Shown: in pieces, positions 15,839 to 24,700 of the stretch | Layout of the letters: every line of letters starts with the position of its first letter | How positions within the stretch are numbered: the first letter of the stretch is position 1 | Assembly (NCBI GenBank): GCA_003513005.1 | Contig: DOTD01000030.1 | Coordinates: 1 to 64,000 of the forward strand | From: Desulfotomaculum sp. | GTDB taxonomy: Bacteria; Bacillota; Desulfotomaculia; Desulfotomaculales; Nap2-2B | Length of the DNA stretch: 64,000 bases | Direction of reading: 5' to 3' | Notes under the pieces: generated by a model | Database searches by the model: none | Told to the model about the DNA's origin: nothing | The model's input: only the letters and a program-made list of their open reading frames with translations | Position numbers and translations under genes: made by a program

Positions 15839-18711
15839 TGGACCAGCCGCGCATTCCCTCCGCAACATACAGGCTTCAATTCAACAACGGTTTTGGCTTT
15901 AAGGAGACAAAAGCTCTCATACCCTACCTGTATACTCTGGGGATCACTGACCTTTACGCTTCCCCTGTGTTTAAAGCACGGACAGGAAGCCAACACGGCT
16001 ATGATGCAACGGATCCCAAAACATTGAACCCGGAACTGGGCGATTCTGAAGAGTTCTTTTCCCTGACAGATGTCCTAAGTGAAAACAAAATGGGACTCGT
16101 ACTTGATATTGTGCCCAACCATATGGCTGCGAGCAGCGAAAATCCTTGCTGGTACGACGTGCTTCAGAATGGGCCTGATTCGCCGTTTGCTTCTTTTTTT
16201 GACATAGACTGGCGGTCCGGAAAAACAGGTTTAAACGGAAAGATCCTTGTTCCTGTCCTGGGCGAACCTTTTAGTGAAGAGCTGGAAAATCAGAAGATTT
16301 TATTAACGATCGAAGAAAAAGGTCTGCAGATAAACTATAACGGAATCAAATTTCCGCTCAGCCCGGATTCGTATAAATCGCTCATCTTAAGATGGAACAA
16401 GGAACTTAATAATAAATATAGCGGTAAAAAACCGGTTTTATCCGAGTTTAGAAACCTGCTCGAAATATTTCCGCAACACAGGGGTAAATCAGCCATCAAT
16501 AATGTAATACACGGCCTTTGGCGTCTTTATAAGAAAAACAAATTGCTGAGATCTTTTATCAATCGCCAGCTGACCATAATCAACGGCAAAAAAGGGGAAC
16601 CGGACAGTTTCTCTGAACTGGAACAGATACTTGCCCAACAGGCTTATCGTCTGGCGTACTGGCGTGCCGCCGGTGAAAAAGTAAATTACCGGAGGTTTTT
16701 TGACGTCAGCGAACTGGTCTGCCTGCGCATGGAAAAAAAATCTGTTTTTGACTATACGCATCGCTCTATCCTGGAACTGATCAGCCTCGGTAAGGTAACC
16801 GGCCTGAGGATAGATCATATTGACGGCCTACTGAATCCGCAGGTGTACCTGTCCAGGCTTCAAAAAGCAATTTGCAAAAAACACTCCAGTTTTTTTATAG
16901 TCGTCGAAAAAATCTTAACCGGCGGCGAAAAAACACCTGTTGACTGGCCTGTCTTCGGCACAACAGGTTACGATTTTCTGAATAACTTAAACGAGCTTTT
17001 CGTGGACAGTGAAGGAATTGCAATCTTAGAGGAAATCTACGCCAGATTAAGCGGGTACAGGTCAGACTTTACCAGTCTGCTGCGTTCACGGAAGCGTTTT
17101 GTAATCAAGGAAATGTTCGCCGGTGAAATGGATAATCTCGTCCGGCAGCTTGCGTACCTAGCCGGGGAAAATCGCTACGGACGCGACATTAAGCAGGAAG
17201 CATTAAACCAGGCGCTTATAGAAACAACCGCCTGCCTAAGAGTTTACAGGACCTATATCAGGAATTTCAAAGTTGAAGGTTCCGACCGTTTTTATATCCT
17301 CGAGGCTTTAGCCGCTGCCAGGCAACGACAACCCGATGCCGGACAGGGCTTCGACTTTTTACAAAACATTCTGCTGCTCGATTTGGAAAAAGGTAAGGCT
17401 TTTGACCGGGCTAAAGCCTGGCTTGAATTTTTGATGCGGTGGCAGCAGTTTACGGGACCTGTTATGGCCAAAGGTTGTGAAGACACTGCGCTGTATGTTT
17501 TTAACAGGCTAATCTCCTTTAACGAAGTAGGCAGCAACCCCGGAACAGCAGGAATATCTGTTGATGAATTTCACCGGCGCAACAGGACCAGACTTCAGCT
17601 CACTCCCCATACCATGAACGCAACTTCCACACACGACACCAAACGCAGTGAGGACGTCCGCGCCAGAATCAATGTCCTGACTGAAATTCCCGAATTGTGG
17701 TCAGGACAGTTGGCAAAATGGCGGCGCTATAACCTTGCTGCCAAAAAGGCAATCAATGATCAAACGGCGCCCGATGGGAACATGGAATCTTTAATTTACC
17801 AGACACTGGTCGGAACATGGCCTTTGCATGAAAATGAAATTTCTGTTTTTCGGGAGCGTTTAACCGCCTATTTGACAAAAGCAGCCCGTGAAGCCAAAAT
17901 TCATACCAGTTGGCTCCAGCCCGATAAAGACTATGAGGATGCGCTAAGGGCTTTTATCGGCTTAATCCTGGAGCCTTCCGGGAGCAACATGTTCCTTAAC
18001 GATTTTGTGCAGTTTCAGAAAACTGTTTCCTACTATGGATCTGTTAACTCACTGGCCCAGGTACTGCTTAAAATTACCTCACCCGGAATACCCGATTTCT
18101 ATCAGGGGACCGAACTCTGGGATTTCAGCCTGGTAGATCCTGATAACCGCCGTCCTGTGGACTATTCTGAAAGGCCTAAGATTATTGAAAAGATAAACGC
18201 TGAAGAGGCGGTTGACCTGCAGAACACGGTTAAGGAGCTTTTTAAGAACTGGGAGGATGGTTGGATAAAACTTTTCCTTACTTATAAAGCTTTAAACTTC
18301 CGTAAAACATACAAAGACCTTTTTGAAAAGGGCGATTATTTGCCTCTTGAATGTACAGGGAAAGGTCAAAAACATGTTTGTTCATTTGCCCGTCACATGG
18401 CCGGCAGGTGGGTAATCAGCGCCGTGGTACGGCTTCCGGCGAGTTTAATTAAAGAAAACGGGGAAAACAAGCCAGGAAACCATAATGAGAATGCTGGATT
18501 CATGCGGGCTGAACCCCCGACAGGCAAAGCGGTATGGGGCAACAGCGCCCTTGTTTTGCCGGAGCGGGCTCCAGATTCCTGGGAAAATGTCCTTACAGGT
18601 GAGAGGCTCGAAGCTATTAAGCAGGATCACTCCGATCAGAAAGAGCTTCCTATAGCAAGTGCTCTGAAAATTATTCCCGTTGCCCTGTTGACTGGATTCA
18701 CGATGGATTAA
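15838..18711 (+). CDS. treY: malto-oligosyltrehalose synthase (GH13)
   Basis: 957 residues; converts the reducing-end alpha-1,4 bond of maltodextrins to alpha,alpha-1,1, giving maltooligosyl-trehalose for TreZ. The N-terminal PSATYRLQFNNGFGF and ASPVFKARTGSQHGYD are characteristic. The nucleophile region is GLRIDHIDGL (D326) and the acid is in VVEKILTGGE (E357); STHDTKRSEDVRARI follows. It is the last gene of the operon. Its 3' end overlaps that of the convergent downstream gene by 14 bases (18698-18711). Confidence 0.94.
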   Translation: MDQPRIPSATYRLQFNNGFGFKETKALIPYLYTLGITDLYASPVFKARTGSQHGYDATDPKTLNPELGDSEEFFSLTDVLSENKMGLVLDIVPNHMAASSENPCWYDVLQNGPDSPFASFFDIDWRSGKTGLNGKILVPVLGEPFSEELENQKILLTIEEKGLQINYNGIKFPLSPDSYKSLILRWNKELNNKYSGKKPVLSEFRNLLEIFPQHRGKSAINNVIHGLWRLYKKNKLLRSFINRQLTIINGKKGEPDSFSELEQILAQQAYRLAYWRAAGEKVNYRRFFDVSELVCLRMEKKSVFDYTHRSILELISLGKVTGLRIDHIDGLLNPQVYLSRLQKAICKKHSSFFIVVEKILTGGEKTPVDWPVFGTTGYDFLNNLNELFVDSEGIAILEEIYARLSGYRSDFTSLLRSRKRFVIKEMFAGEMDNLVRQLAYLAGENRYGRDIKQEALNQALIETTACLRVYRTYIRNFKVEGSDRFYILEALAAARQRQPDAGQGFDFLQNILLLDLEKGKAFDRAKAWLEFLMRWQQFTGPVMAKGCEDTALYVFNRLISFNEVGSNPGTAGISVDEFHRRNRTRLQLTPHTMNATSTHDTKRSEDVRARINVLTEIPELWSGQLAKWRRYNLAAKKAINDQTAPDGNMESLIYQTLVGTWPLHENEISVFRERLTAYLTKAAREAKIHTSWLQPDKDYEDALRAFIGLILEPSGSNMFLNDFVQFQKTVSYYGSVNSLAQVLLKITSPGIPDFYQGTELWDFSLVDPDNRRPVDYSERPKIIEKINAEEAVDLQNTVKELFKNWEDGWIKLFLTYKALNFRKTYKDLFEKGDYLPLECTGKGQKHVCSFARHMAGRWVISAVVRLPASLIKENGENKPGNHNENAGFMRAEPPTGKAVWGNSALVLPERAPDSWENVLTGERLEAIKQDHSDQKELPIASALKIIPVALLTGFTMD

Positions 18712-19405
18712 GCAAATAATCTGCGCTGGGAGGATTAATAGACACCGTCTGACCAAAACCCCAGATATTTAAAGTAACCGCAGGCAAATCACTGTCTTTT
18801 AAAGCAGCGTTCAAAACAACCTGCCCGACAAGCCGTTCTTTTTGATCCACCCATATTTTGCAGTGGTACCCCTGATACTTCTGACCTGAGAACGAACCCA
18901 CCAACTGCGGGTTGAATTCTATCACAGACATCTTTTTACCGTTTATTTTTTCCGTCCCGGCGTAATGGACATCAAGCAAACTGCCGTAACTTAAAAAATT
19001 AACCGGACCCAGTTCTTCAATAAGCATACTTGTTTGCCCCAGGCTGTTGCTTTTTAAGGCAATCCATTTATCCGTCCAGATATCTTTCATGTATGCTTGC
19101 GACCCTATCTGGATAAATTCTACCGGCGTGTTGAACATATTGCCTTTAATGTGAATCCGGTCCGGAGATATCCTCTCACCTTCGATAACGCTTAAAAAAC
19201 TCTGCCTGCTTGTTTTTATTTCCATACGGTAATGAAAAGTCTTACTGGAGACAGTGTTTTGAATTGCTTCAGTCAACAGTTTGTTTGGAGATATTTTAGG
19301 ACCCGCAAAGAAAATAAAAAGAACATAAAGCAGCAGCGCCAAGGCAATCAAAATGATTGCCAATGGAACAATTTTCTTTTTAATGTTCAGATCATACCTT
19401 CTCAT
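18698..19405 (-). CDS. membrane-anchored protein, possibly LolA/LppX-like fold
   Basis: 235 residues. A basic N-terminus (MRRYDLNIKKK) and one hydrophobic helix (about 12-34) are followed by an extracellular domain rich in beta-strand patterns. The layout (FHYRMEIKTSRQSF..., YHCKIWVDQKERLVGQVVL) resembles LppX/LolA-type lipid-binding domains, but there is no lipobox and I cannot assign a function. GGGGTG precedes the start. It is convergent with treY and read in the same direction as rluD upstream. Confidence 0.6.
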   Translation of the reverse strand: MRRYDLNIKKKIVPLAIILIALALLLYVLFIFFAGPKISPNKLLTEAIQNTVSSKTFHYRMEIKTSRQSFLSVIEGERISPDRIHIKGNMFNTPVEFIQIGSQAYMKDIWTDKWIALKSNSLGQTSMLIEELGPVNFLSYGSLLDVHYAGTEKINGKKMSVIEFNPQLVGSFSGQKYQGYHCKIWVDQKERLVGQVVLNAALKDSDLPAVTLNIWGFGQTVSINPPSADYLLNPS

Positions 19406-19474
19406 AAAAAGACACCCCTATCAATATACAGGGTTTATGCCGAAAATATGACCTTGTTGTGATAAGCTGAAATC

Positions 19475-20377
19475 TTATAACCGTTCCAGAAAAGCAGCCA
19501 GTTGTTCAGGCAGCGGGGCTGAAAATTCAAGATACTCCCCGGTAGATGGATGCCGGAAGCCTAATACCTGGGCATGAAGAAATTGTCCCTCTAGGCCAAA
19601 ATGATTTCTTGACGGGGCATATTTTGTATCCCCAACCAGAGGGTAACCCAGATAGGTCATATGTACACGGATTTGATGGGTTCTGCCCGTTTCAAGCCTG
19701 ACCCTCAGCAAAGTTACCTTCTCAAGGCGCCTGATTACGTCGTAGTGTGTAACTGCCGGCCGCCCGCCTGTTTTTGTTACAGCCATGCGCTGACGGTCGT
19801 GTGGATGTCTTCCTACAGGCGCTTCTATAACTCCCTGGTTTTCCTTCACCACACCATGTACCAGAGCCATATAGCGCCTTACAATCGTGCGGTCCTGGAG
19901 CTGTTTGCTAAGATTAAGGTGTGAAGCGTCATTCTTGGCTACTAAAAGCAGACCGGAAGTATCTTTGTCCAGTCTGTGGATAATACCAGGGCGGAGCACG
20001 CCGTTAATGCCGGAAAGATCGCGGCAGTGAAATAAGAGGGCATTTACCAGTGTTCCTGAATAATTCCCCGCAGCCGGGTGGACAACCATGCCTCTTGGCT
20101 TGTTTATCACTATAAGTTCACTGTCTTCATAGTAAATGTCCAGTGTAATGGGTTCCGGTCCGGGAATGGGGTCTTTCGGCTGAATCTCACACAGGATTAC
20201 TTCGTCACCGGCTTTCAACCTGCTGCCAGGTTTTGCTGAATTGCCGTTTACGCGTACATTCCCGCCGGCTATTAAATTATGAATATGGGAACGGCTCAAG
20301 GCAGGATTCTGATGAACGAGGTAAAGATCAAGCCTTTTTCCCGCATCTGACTCATCTACCTCGTAGTGACTCTCCAT
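19475..20377 (-). CDS. rluD: 23S rRNA pseudouridine synthase, RluD family
   Basis: 300 residues from MESHYEVDESDAGKRLD. This ATG has AAGGAG directly upstream; the longer open frame to 20461 lies inside lspA. An N-terminal S4 RNA-binding domain precedes the RluA/RluD catalytic domain with HRLDKDTSG (catalytic Asp137). It modifies uridines in 23S rRNA. The start overlaps the end of lspA by 26 bases, the common lspA-rluD arrangement of Firmicutes. Confidence 0.93.
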   Translation of the reverse strand: MESHYEVDESDAGKRLDLYLVHQNPALSRSHIHNLIAGGNVRVNGNSAKPGSRLKAGDEVILCEIQPKDPIPGPEPITLDIYYEDSELIVINKPRGMVVHPAAGNYSGTLVNALLFHCRDLSGINGVLRPGIIHRLDKDTSGLLLVAKNDASHLNLSKQLQDRTIVRRYMALVHGVVKENQGVIEAPVGRHPHDRQRMAVTKTGGRPAVTHYDVIRRLEKVTLLRVRLETGRTHQIRVHMTYLGYPLVGDTKYAPSRNHFGLEGQFLHAQVLGFRHPSTGEYLEFSAPLPEQLAAFLERL

Positions 20378-20840
20378 ACCAAATCTCCTTAAACAAAAGA
20401 CAGGCGCCGATAAAAATTGCTGTGTCGGCAAGATTAAAAACCGGCCAGACACGAAAGTCAAGATAATCTATAACCAGCCCCAACTGCAGGCGGTCAATCA
20501 AATTGCTCAAGGCGCCGCCGATGATCAGCCCCATCCCTATCCTAATCAGCCTTTTTTTTTCGGCAACAGGCCGCGTAAGCATTATTGTCGTCATAATAAC
20601 AATCACCAAAATGGTAACTGCGATCAGGATGTTGGTCCGGTACGAAAAGAGTCCAAAAGCTGCGCCCGGGTTGCGCGTGTAAGTCAGATAAAAAAACGGA
20701 AAAACCACAACAGACTGCCCTTCTAACATCACTTTCTGGATAATATTTTTGGCCAGTTGATCCGCAAAAAGAGTTATTAAAAGAGAAATCAGCAAAATGA
20801 TCCGTCCTTTAAACTTAACCTTATTTTTATAGTATACCAT
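20352..20840 (-). CDS. lspA: lipoprotein signal peptidase II
   Basis: About 162 residues with four membrane helices; cleaves signal peptides of prolipoproteins at the lipid-modified cysteine. The catalytic aspartates are D116 (SNLIDR) and D139 (FNLADTA), and TRNPGAAFGLF is conserved. The start is uncertain: no good ribosome site precedes the ATGs at 20840 or 20846, whereas AAAGGACGG precedes a TTG about 45 bases inside, which would give about 147 residues. The exported hydrogenase in this window has a lipobox and is a possible substrate. Confidence 0.9.
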   Translation of the reverse strand: MVYYKNKVKFKGRIILLISLLITLFADQLAKNIIQKVMLEGQSVVVFPFFYLTYTRNPGAAFGLFSYRTNILIAVTILVIVIMTTIMLTRPVAEKKRLIRIGMGLIIGGALSNLIDRLQLGLVIDYLDFRVWPVFNLADTAIFIGACLLFKEIWYGESLRGR

Positions 20841-20921
20841 TATCATTGTAATTTTTAATAAAAAAGAGGACTTATTCCCCTTAATATAGAAAAAATAATA
20901 GACATATAAATTCTGATGCAA

Positions 20922-20941
20922 AACCGTTTTTCCCAACGGTT
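20922..20941 (+). promoter_or_regulatory. small hairpin in the leader of the dehydrogenase gene
   Basis: AACCGTT (20922-20928) and AACGGTT (20935-20941) form a 7-bp inverted repeat between the divergent lspA and dehydrogenase genes. No T-run follows, so it is more likely an operator or mRNA hairpin than a terminator. Confidence 0.35.
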
Positions 20942-20977
20942 AAGGCTTGCACAGATAAAAAAGTTTTAGGGAGGTTT

Positions 20978-21835
20978 ATGCAATTGGAGATTAAGACATT
21001 TGCAGTATTGGGCGCCGGTATCATGGGAGCGGGTATAGCCCAAACCGCGGCAAAAGCGGGATTTAACGTTATTATGCGAGACATTGCGGACAATTTTGTT
21101 TCTAACGGCTTAAATATAATCCGCAAAAATCTGGACAGGGATGTTCAGAAAAACCGTCTCAGCGCAGAAGAAGCCGATGCTATCTTTGGCCGTGTCAGGG
21201 GAACTGTAGACATGGACATTTTGGCGGAAGCAGATTTTGTCGTTGAAGCGATAATAGAAAAAATGGATCTTAAGAAAGTTGTTTTCAGCGAACTGGAAAA
21301 AATTTGTCCTCCATCCACATTTTTTGCTTCCAACACTTCCGGCCTCTCGATCACCCAAATGGCTTCCGCCACCAAACGGCCGGAAAAATTTATCGGCATG
21401 CATTTCTTCAACCCCGTACCGGTAATGAAGCTTGTGGAAGTAACCAGGGGAGCCGACACTGCCGATGATACAGTTAAGCTTACATTTGAACTTGCGGAGA
21501 AAATGGGCAAACAGCCGATTATGGTTAATGAGGCTCCGCTTTTCGTGGTCAACCGCATCCTGATCCCAATGATTAATGAGGCTATATTTGTCCTTTCAGA
21601 AGGTGTGGCATCGGCGGAAGATATCGATAAGGGTATGGCGCTGGGCGCCAATCATCCTATCGGCCCCCTCGCCCTGGCAGACTTAATTGGACTGGATACC
21701 ACACTGTTAATACAAGATTCTCTTTTTGAGGAAACCCAGGATTCTAAATATCGTGCTTGCCCACTGTTGCGTAAAATGGTCCGCGCAGGCCATCTTGGAC
21801 GCAAATCAGGAAAGGGCTTCTATAATTACAAATAA
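20978..21835 (+). CDS. hbd: 3-hydroxybutyryl-CoA dehydrogenase
   Basis: 285 residues; NAD(P)-dependent interconversion of acetoacetyl-CoA and 3-hydroxybutyryl-CoA. The N-terminal Rossmann motif GAGIMGAG and the catalytic His142 in GMHFFNPVPVMKLVEV are clear, as is the C-terminal domain (ANHPIGPLALADLIGLD, GRKSGKGFYNY). A strong AGGGAGG site precedes the ATG. It stands alone, without the crotonase or thiolase usually clustered with hbd, so its pathway (butyrate metabolism or beta-oxidation) cannot be read from context. Confidence 0.92.
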   Translation: MQLEIKTFAVLGAGIMGAGIAQTAAKAGFNVIMRDIADNFVSNGLNIIRKNLDRDVQKNRLSAEEADAIFGRVRGTVDMDILAEADFVVEAIIEKMDLKKVVFSELEKICPPSTFFASNTSGLSITQMASATKRPEKFIGMHFFNPVPVMKLVEVTRGADTADDTVKLTFELAEKMGKQPIMVNEAPLFVVNRILIPMINEAIFVLSEGVASAEDIDKGMALGANHPIGPLALADLIGLDTTLLIQDSLFEETQDSKYRACPLLRKMVRAGHLGRKSGKGFYNYK

Positions 21836-21852
21836 TCTTTCGCAGCAAAGAT

Positions 21853-21886
21853 ACGGCGAAAGTGCTTAAACGCTTTCGCCGTTTTA
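21853..21886. terminator. bidirectional intrinsic terminator between hbd and ppaX
   Basis: ACGGCGAAAG (21853-21862) and CTTTCGCCGT (21873-21882) form a 10-bp stem with a 10-base loop, followed by TTTATTG on the plus side. It lies between two convergent genes and may serve both. Confidence 0.75.
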
Positions 21887-21889
21887 TTG

Positions 21890-22522
21890 TCATTCTAAAT
21901 ACATTTTAAGGTCAGCCCAGCTTTCCAGCAGGCCGTCGGGTTTTAAAGCCGCCAGTTCTTCCCTGGTGTTTATACCCCAGGTTACCGCCAGGGTGGTCGT
22001 GCCTGCATCAAGGCCGGCCTTGACATCATGGTAGCTGTCACCTATATAAAGCGCCTGTCCGGGGGAAATATTTAACATATCAAGCGCTTTCAAAATCGGA
22101 TCCGGGAAAGGCTTATGCACATAAACATCATGGGCGGTTATAACAACATTCATATAATTATCCAGTCCGGTTATTTCAACAGTACGCAGGGCTCCTTCCT
22201 TGCCTTTTGAGGTGACTATTCCCAAAAGGAATCCATTCATTTTGAGAAATTCCAACATCTCAACAGTACCGGGAAAGGGACTTACGTTATTTTCAAAGTC
22301 AAGGTTATAATATTTCTCGTAGAGCTTTAAAAATTCTTCTTTTTCCTCGCCGGCAAAAGAAGAAGCTATCTCTCTTAACGGGCGGCCGATCCACTTGATT
22401 AGCTCTGCTTCAGCCCAGGGAAGGTTCAGTTTTTTGAAAACGAGGTGGTAAGTTCTCATAATAAAAGGAAGGGAATCTACCAGAGTCCCGTCCAGATCAA
22501 ACAAAGCTGCCGAAATTGCCAT
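21890..22522 (-). CDS. ppaX: HAD-family phosphatase, PpaX/Gph-like
   Basis: 210 residues. HAD motif I is FDLDGTLVDS (Asp9, Asp11), motif II TSKGKEG and motif III IGDSYHDVKAG; the helical cap is of phosphoglycolate phosphatase type. Members hydrolyse pyrophosphate (PpaX) or phosphoglycolate (Gph), and sequence alone does not separate them. It is divergent from the aminotransferase gene. Confidence 0.8.
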   Translation of the reverse strand: MAISAALFDLDGTLVDSLPFIMRTYHLVFKKLNLPWAEAELIKWIGRPLREIASSFAGEEKEEFLKLYEKYYNLDFENNVSPFPGTVEMLEFLKMNGFLLGIVTSKGKEGALRTVEITGLDNYMNVVITAHDVYVHKPFPDPILKALDMLNISPGQALYIGDSYHDVKAGLDAGTTTLAVTWGINTREELAALKPDGLLESWADLKMYLE

Positions 22523-22609
22523 TCAAAGAAAACCTCTTTTTCTATTTTTTAATTAAACAAATCTGAATATGACCTTTTATATAATACATTTATTCAAGGA
22601 GAATCATAA

Positions 22610-23794
22610 ATGCCAATCAGCAATAAAATAAACGAGAATCTGGCCAACGCTTCCTGGATTAGACTAATGTTTGAAGAAGGAGAACGCCTGCAAAAGATTT
22701 TAGGGCCGGAAAAAGTGTACGATTTCACCCTGGGCAACCCGGACACGGAACCACCGCCCGCTTTCCGTGAAATGCTTAAAAAACTGGCCGATAACCCTTT
22801 GCCGGGAATGCACGGTTATATGAGCAATTCGGGATACGAAACAACCCGGGAAGCAATAGCAGCCAACCTGGCTGAAAAAACAGGCATACAGGTTAATTCA
22901 TCACATATTGTTATGACCTGCGGCGCAGGCGGCGGATTGAATGTCGTATTTAAAACAATTCTAAATCCCGGGGATGAAGTAATTGTTCTTGTACCCTATT
23001 TTGCAGAATACAAATTCTACGTCGACAACCACAGCGGAGTTATTAAAGAGGTCCCAACCGGGGCTGATTTCCAGCCTGACATGGATGCAATCGGCGCCGC
23101 CATTACCTCAAAAACTAAAGCCATTATTGTTAATTCTCCAAACAATCCCACTGGAGTCGTTTACAGTTCCGACTGTCTTGAAAAATTAGCTGCTGTTATA
23201 AAACAAAAAGAATCCGAATTTGGCGCCGCCATTTACCTGGTTTCAGATGAACCATACGCCAGGATTGTCTACGATGGGGTAAAGACGCCTCCCGTATTTA
23301 ATTATGCAAAAAACAGCATTCTTGTTACTTCACACAGTAAAGATCTCAGCCTGGCCGGTGAACGGATTGGTTACATAGCGGTACACCCCGAAGCCGCTGA
23401 CGTCGGCCTGCTTATTGAAGGTATGGTTTTCTGCAACCGTACGCTGGGATTTGTCAATGCCCCTGCCCTAATGCAGCGTCTTGTCGCTCATTTGCAGAAA
23501 GAACAGGTGGATCTGAGCGGGTACTTGAAAAAAAGGGATCTTTTATACAGCCATTTAACTGAAATTGGTTTCAAAATAGTTGAACCCAAGGGCGCCTTTT
23601 ACATGTTCCCCCAATCGCCTTTGGCTGATGATCTCGAATTTGTGCAGTTAGCCAAAAAATATAATATTTTACTTGTTCCCGGCAAGGGATTTGGTCTAAA
23701 GGGTTATTTTCGCCTTTCTTATAGCGTCCCCCTGCAAACGGTAATTAATTCCCTCCCCGCCTTTACTGATTTGGCAAAAGAAGCTGGCCTTTAA
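22610..23794 (+). CDS. PLP-dependent class I/II aminotransferase
   Basis: 394 residues of fold type I. The PLP site is complete: NSPNNPTG, the Asp/Tyr of SDEPYARI and the Schiff-base Lys244 in SHSKDLSLAGERIGY. The ending (GFGLKGYFRLSY) is typical of aspartate/aromatic-type aminotransferases. Substrate unknown. AAGGAG precedes the ATG. Its stop overlaps that of the convergent phosphoesterase gene by four bases. Confidence 0.88.
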   Translation: MPISNKINENLANASWIRLMFEEGERLQKILGPEKVYDFTLGNPDTEPPPAFREMLKKLADNPLPGMHGYMSNSGYETTREAIAANLAEKTGIQVNSSHIVMTCGAGGGLNVVFKTILNPGDEVIVLVPYFAEYKFYVDNHSGVIKEVPTGADFQPDMDAIGAAITSKTKAIIVNSPNNPTGVVYSSDCLEKLAAVIKQKESEFGAAIYLVSDEPYARIVYDGVKTPPVFNYAKNSILVTSHSKDLSLAGERIGYIAVHPEAADVGLLIEGMVFCNRTLGFVNAPALMQRLVAHLQKEQVDLSGYLKKRDLLYSHLTEIGFKIVEPKGAFYMFPQSPLADDLEFVQLAKKYNILLVPGKGFGLKGYFRLSYSVPLQTVINSLPAFTDLAKEAGL

Positions 23795-24513
23795 GTAAGC
23801 AATCGGGGAGTAAAATTTAAATAATCTGCGCTGACCAGATAAAAGGAAATTTCCCAGGCGTAGTCCGGGAGACGGAAACGGCAAGCCCTGGAGTGCAGGT
23901 GCCCATAAACAACCTTTTTTACGCCGTATTCTTGGAGCAGATCAATAAAACCGCTGTATTCATGCTTCTCATTAGTCGGCATATAATGCAGCATAACAAT
24001 AATCTCTTTTCTGGAAGCGGCTGCGCTGGCAAGAGATTTTTCCAGACGGCCCAACTCCCGCAAGTAAATTTTCATATCCCCCTGTCGAAAGTAGTCGCTT
24101 CCAGGACACAACCACCCTCTGGTACCGCAAATGACTGTGTTGTCAAGGGAAAAGTGATCATTTCTAATCAGTCGCATATTCGGGGGAAGTTCTTCCCTTG
24201 TTTTGGAAATACTTTGCAGCCAGTAATCGTGATTTCCCTGAACAAAAATTATTAAGCCCGGCAGAAGCCCCAGAAAGTTAAGATCCTGATAAGCCTGATC
24301 AAGACGCATAGCCCATGAAATATCACCCGGAACTAAAACCACGTCATCCGGTCCTATGATTTTGCGCCAGTTATTATAAATTCTTAAGGCGTGAGATTCC
24401 CATTCCCCGTTTATTTCACTCATCGGTTTATACTGCAAGTCAGGCTGCCAATTTTCCGGATCAGGAGTTTTTATAAAAGAAAGGTGGAGATCGCTGATAG
24501 CATAAATCTTCAA
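23791..24513 (-). CDS. metallophosphoesterase
   Basis: About 240 residues of the calcineurin-like superfamily. The metal-site motifs are in order: SDLHLS, GDISWAM, GNHDYW and YGHLHSR. Substrate unknown. The probable start is the TTG at 24513 (LKIYAISDLHLS) with GGGTGG upstream; a GTG at 24528 is too close to the AAAGG site. Other members of this group occur as isolated genes in Firmicutes. Confidence 0.85.
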   Translation of the reverse strand: MKIYAISDLHLSFIKTPDPENWQPDLQYKPMSEINGEWESHALRIYNNWRKIIGPDDVVLVPGDISWAMRLDQAYQDLNFLGLLPGLIIFVQGNHDYWLQSISKTREELPPNMRLIRNDHFSLDNTVICGTRGWLCPGSDYFRQGDMKIYLRELGRLEKSLASAAASRKEIIVMLHYMPTNEKHEYSGFIDLLQEYGVKKVVYGHLHSRACRFRLPDYAWEISFYLVSADYLNFTPRLLT

Positions 24514-24700
24514 ACTGACTAGGACCACCCTTTCTTAATAATTTAAATCACGTTTAAATTTAAAACACACGTTTAAAACTAAAAAACGCATAGCCAGAAC
24601 TATCCTGAAGATAATCTGTAAAAACAATCCCAACATATTGAAAGACCGGGACCCATATATATCATTTGAAAAGAGGCTTTCAGTAAAGGGGCCTGATAAA

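Noticed and set aside
20378..20461. N-terminal extension of RluD
   Set aside because: It lies inside lspA, and the internal ATG at 20377 has a clear AAGGAG site and starts the S4 domain.
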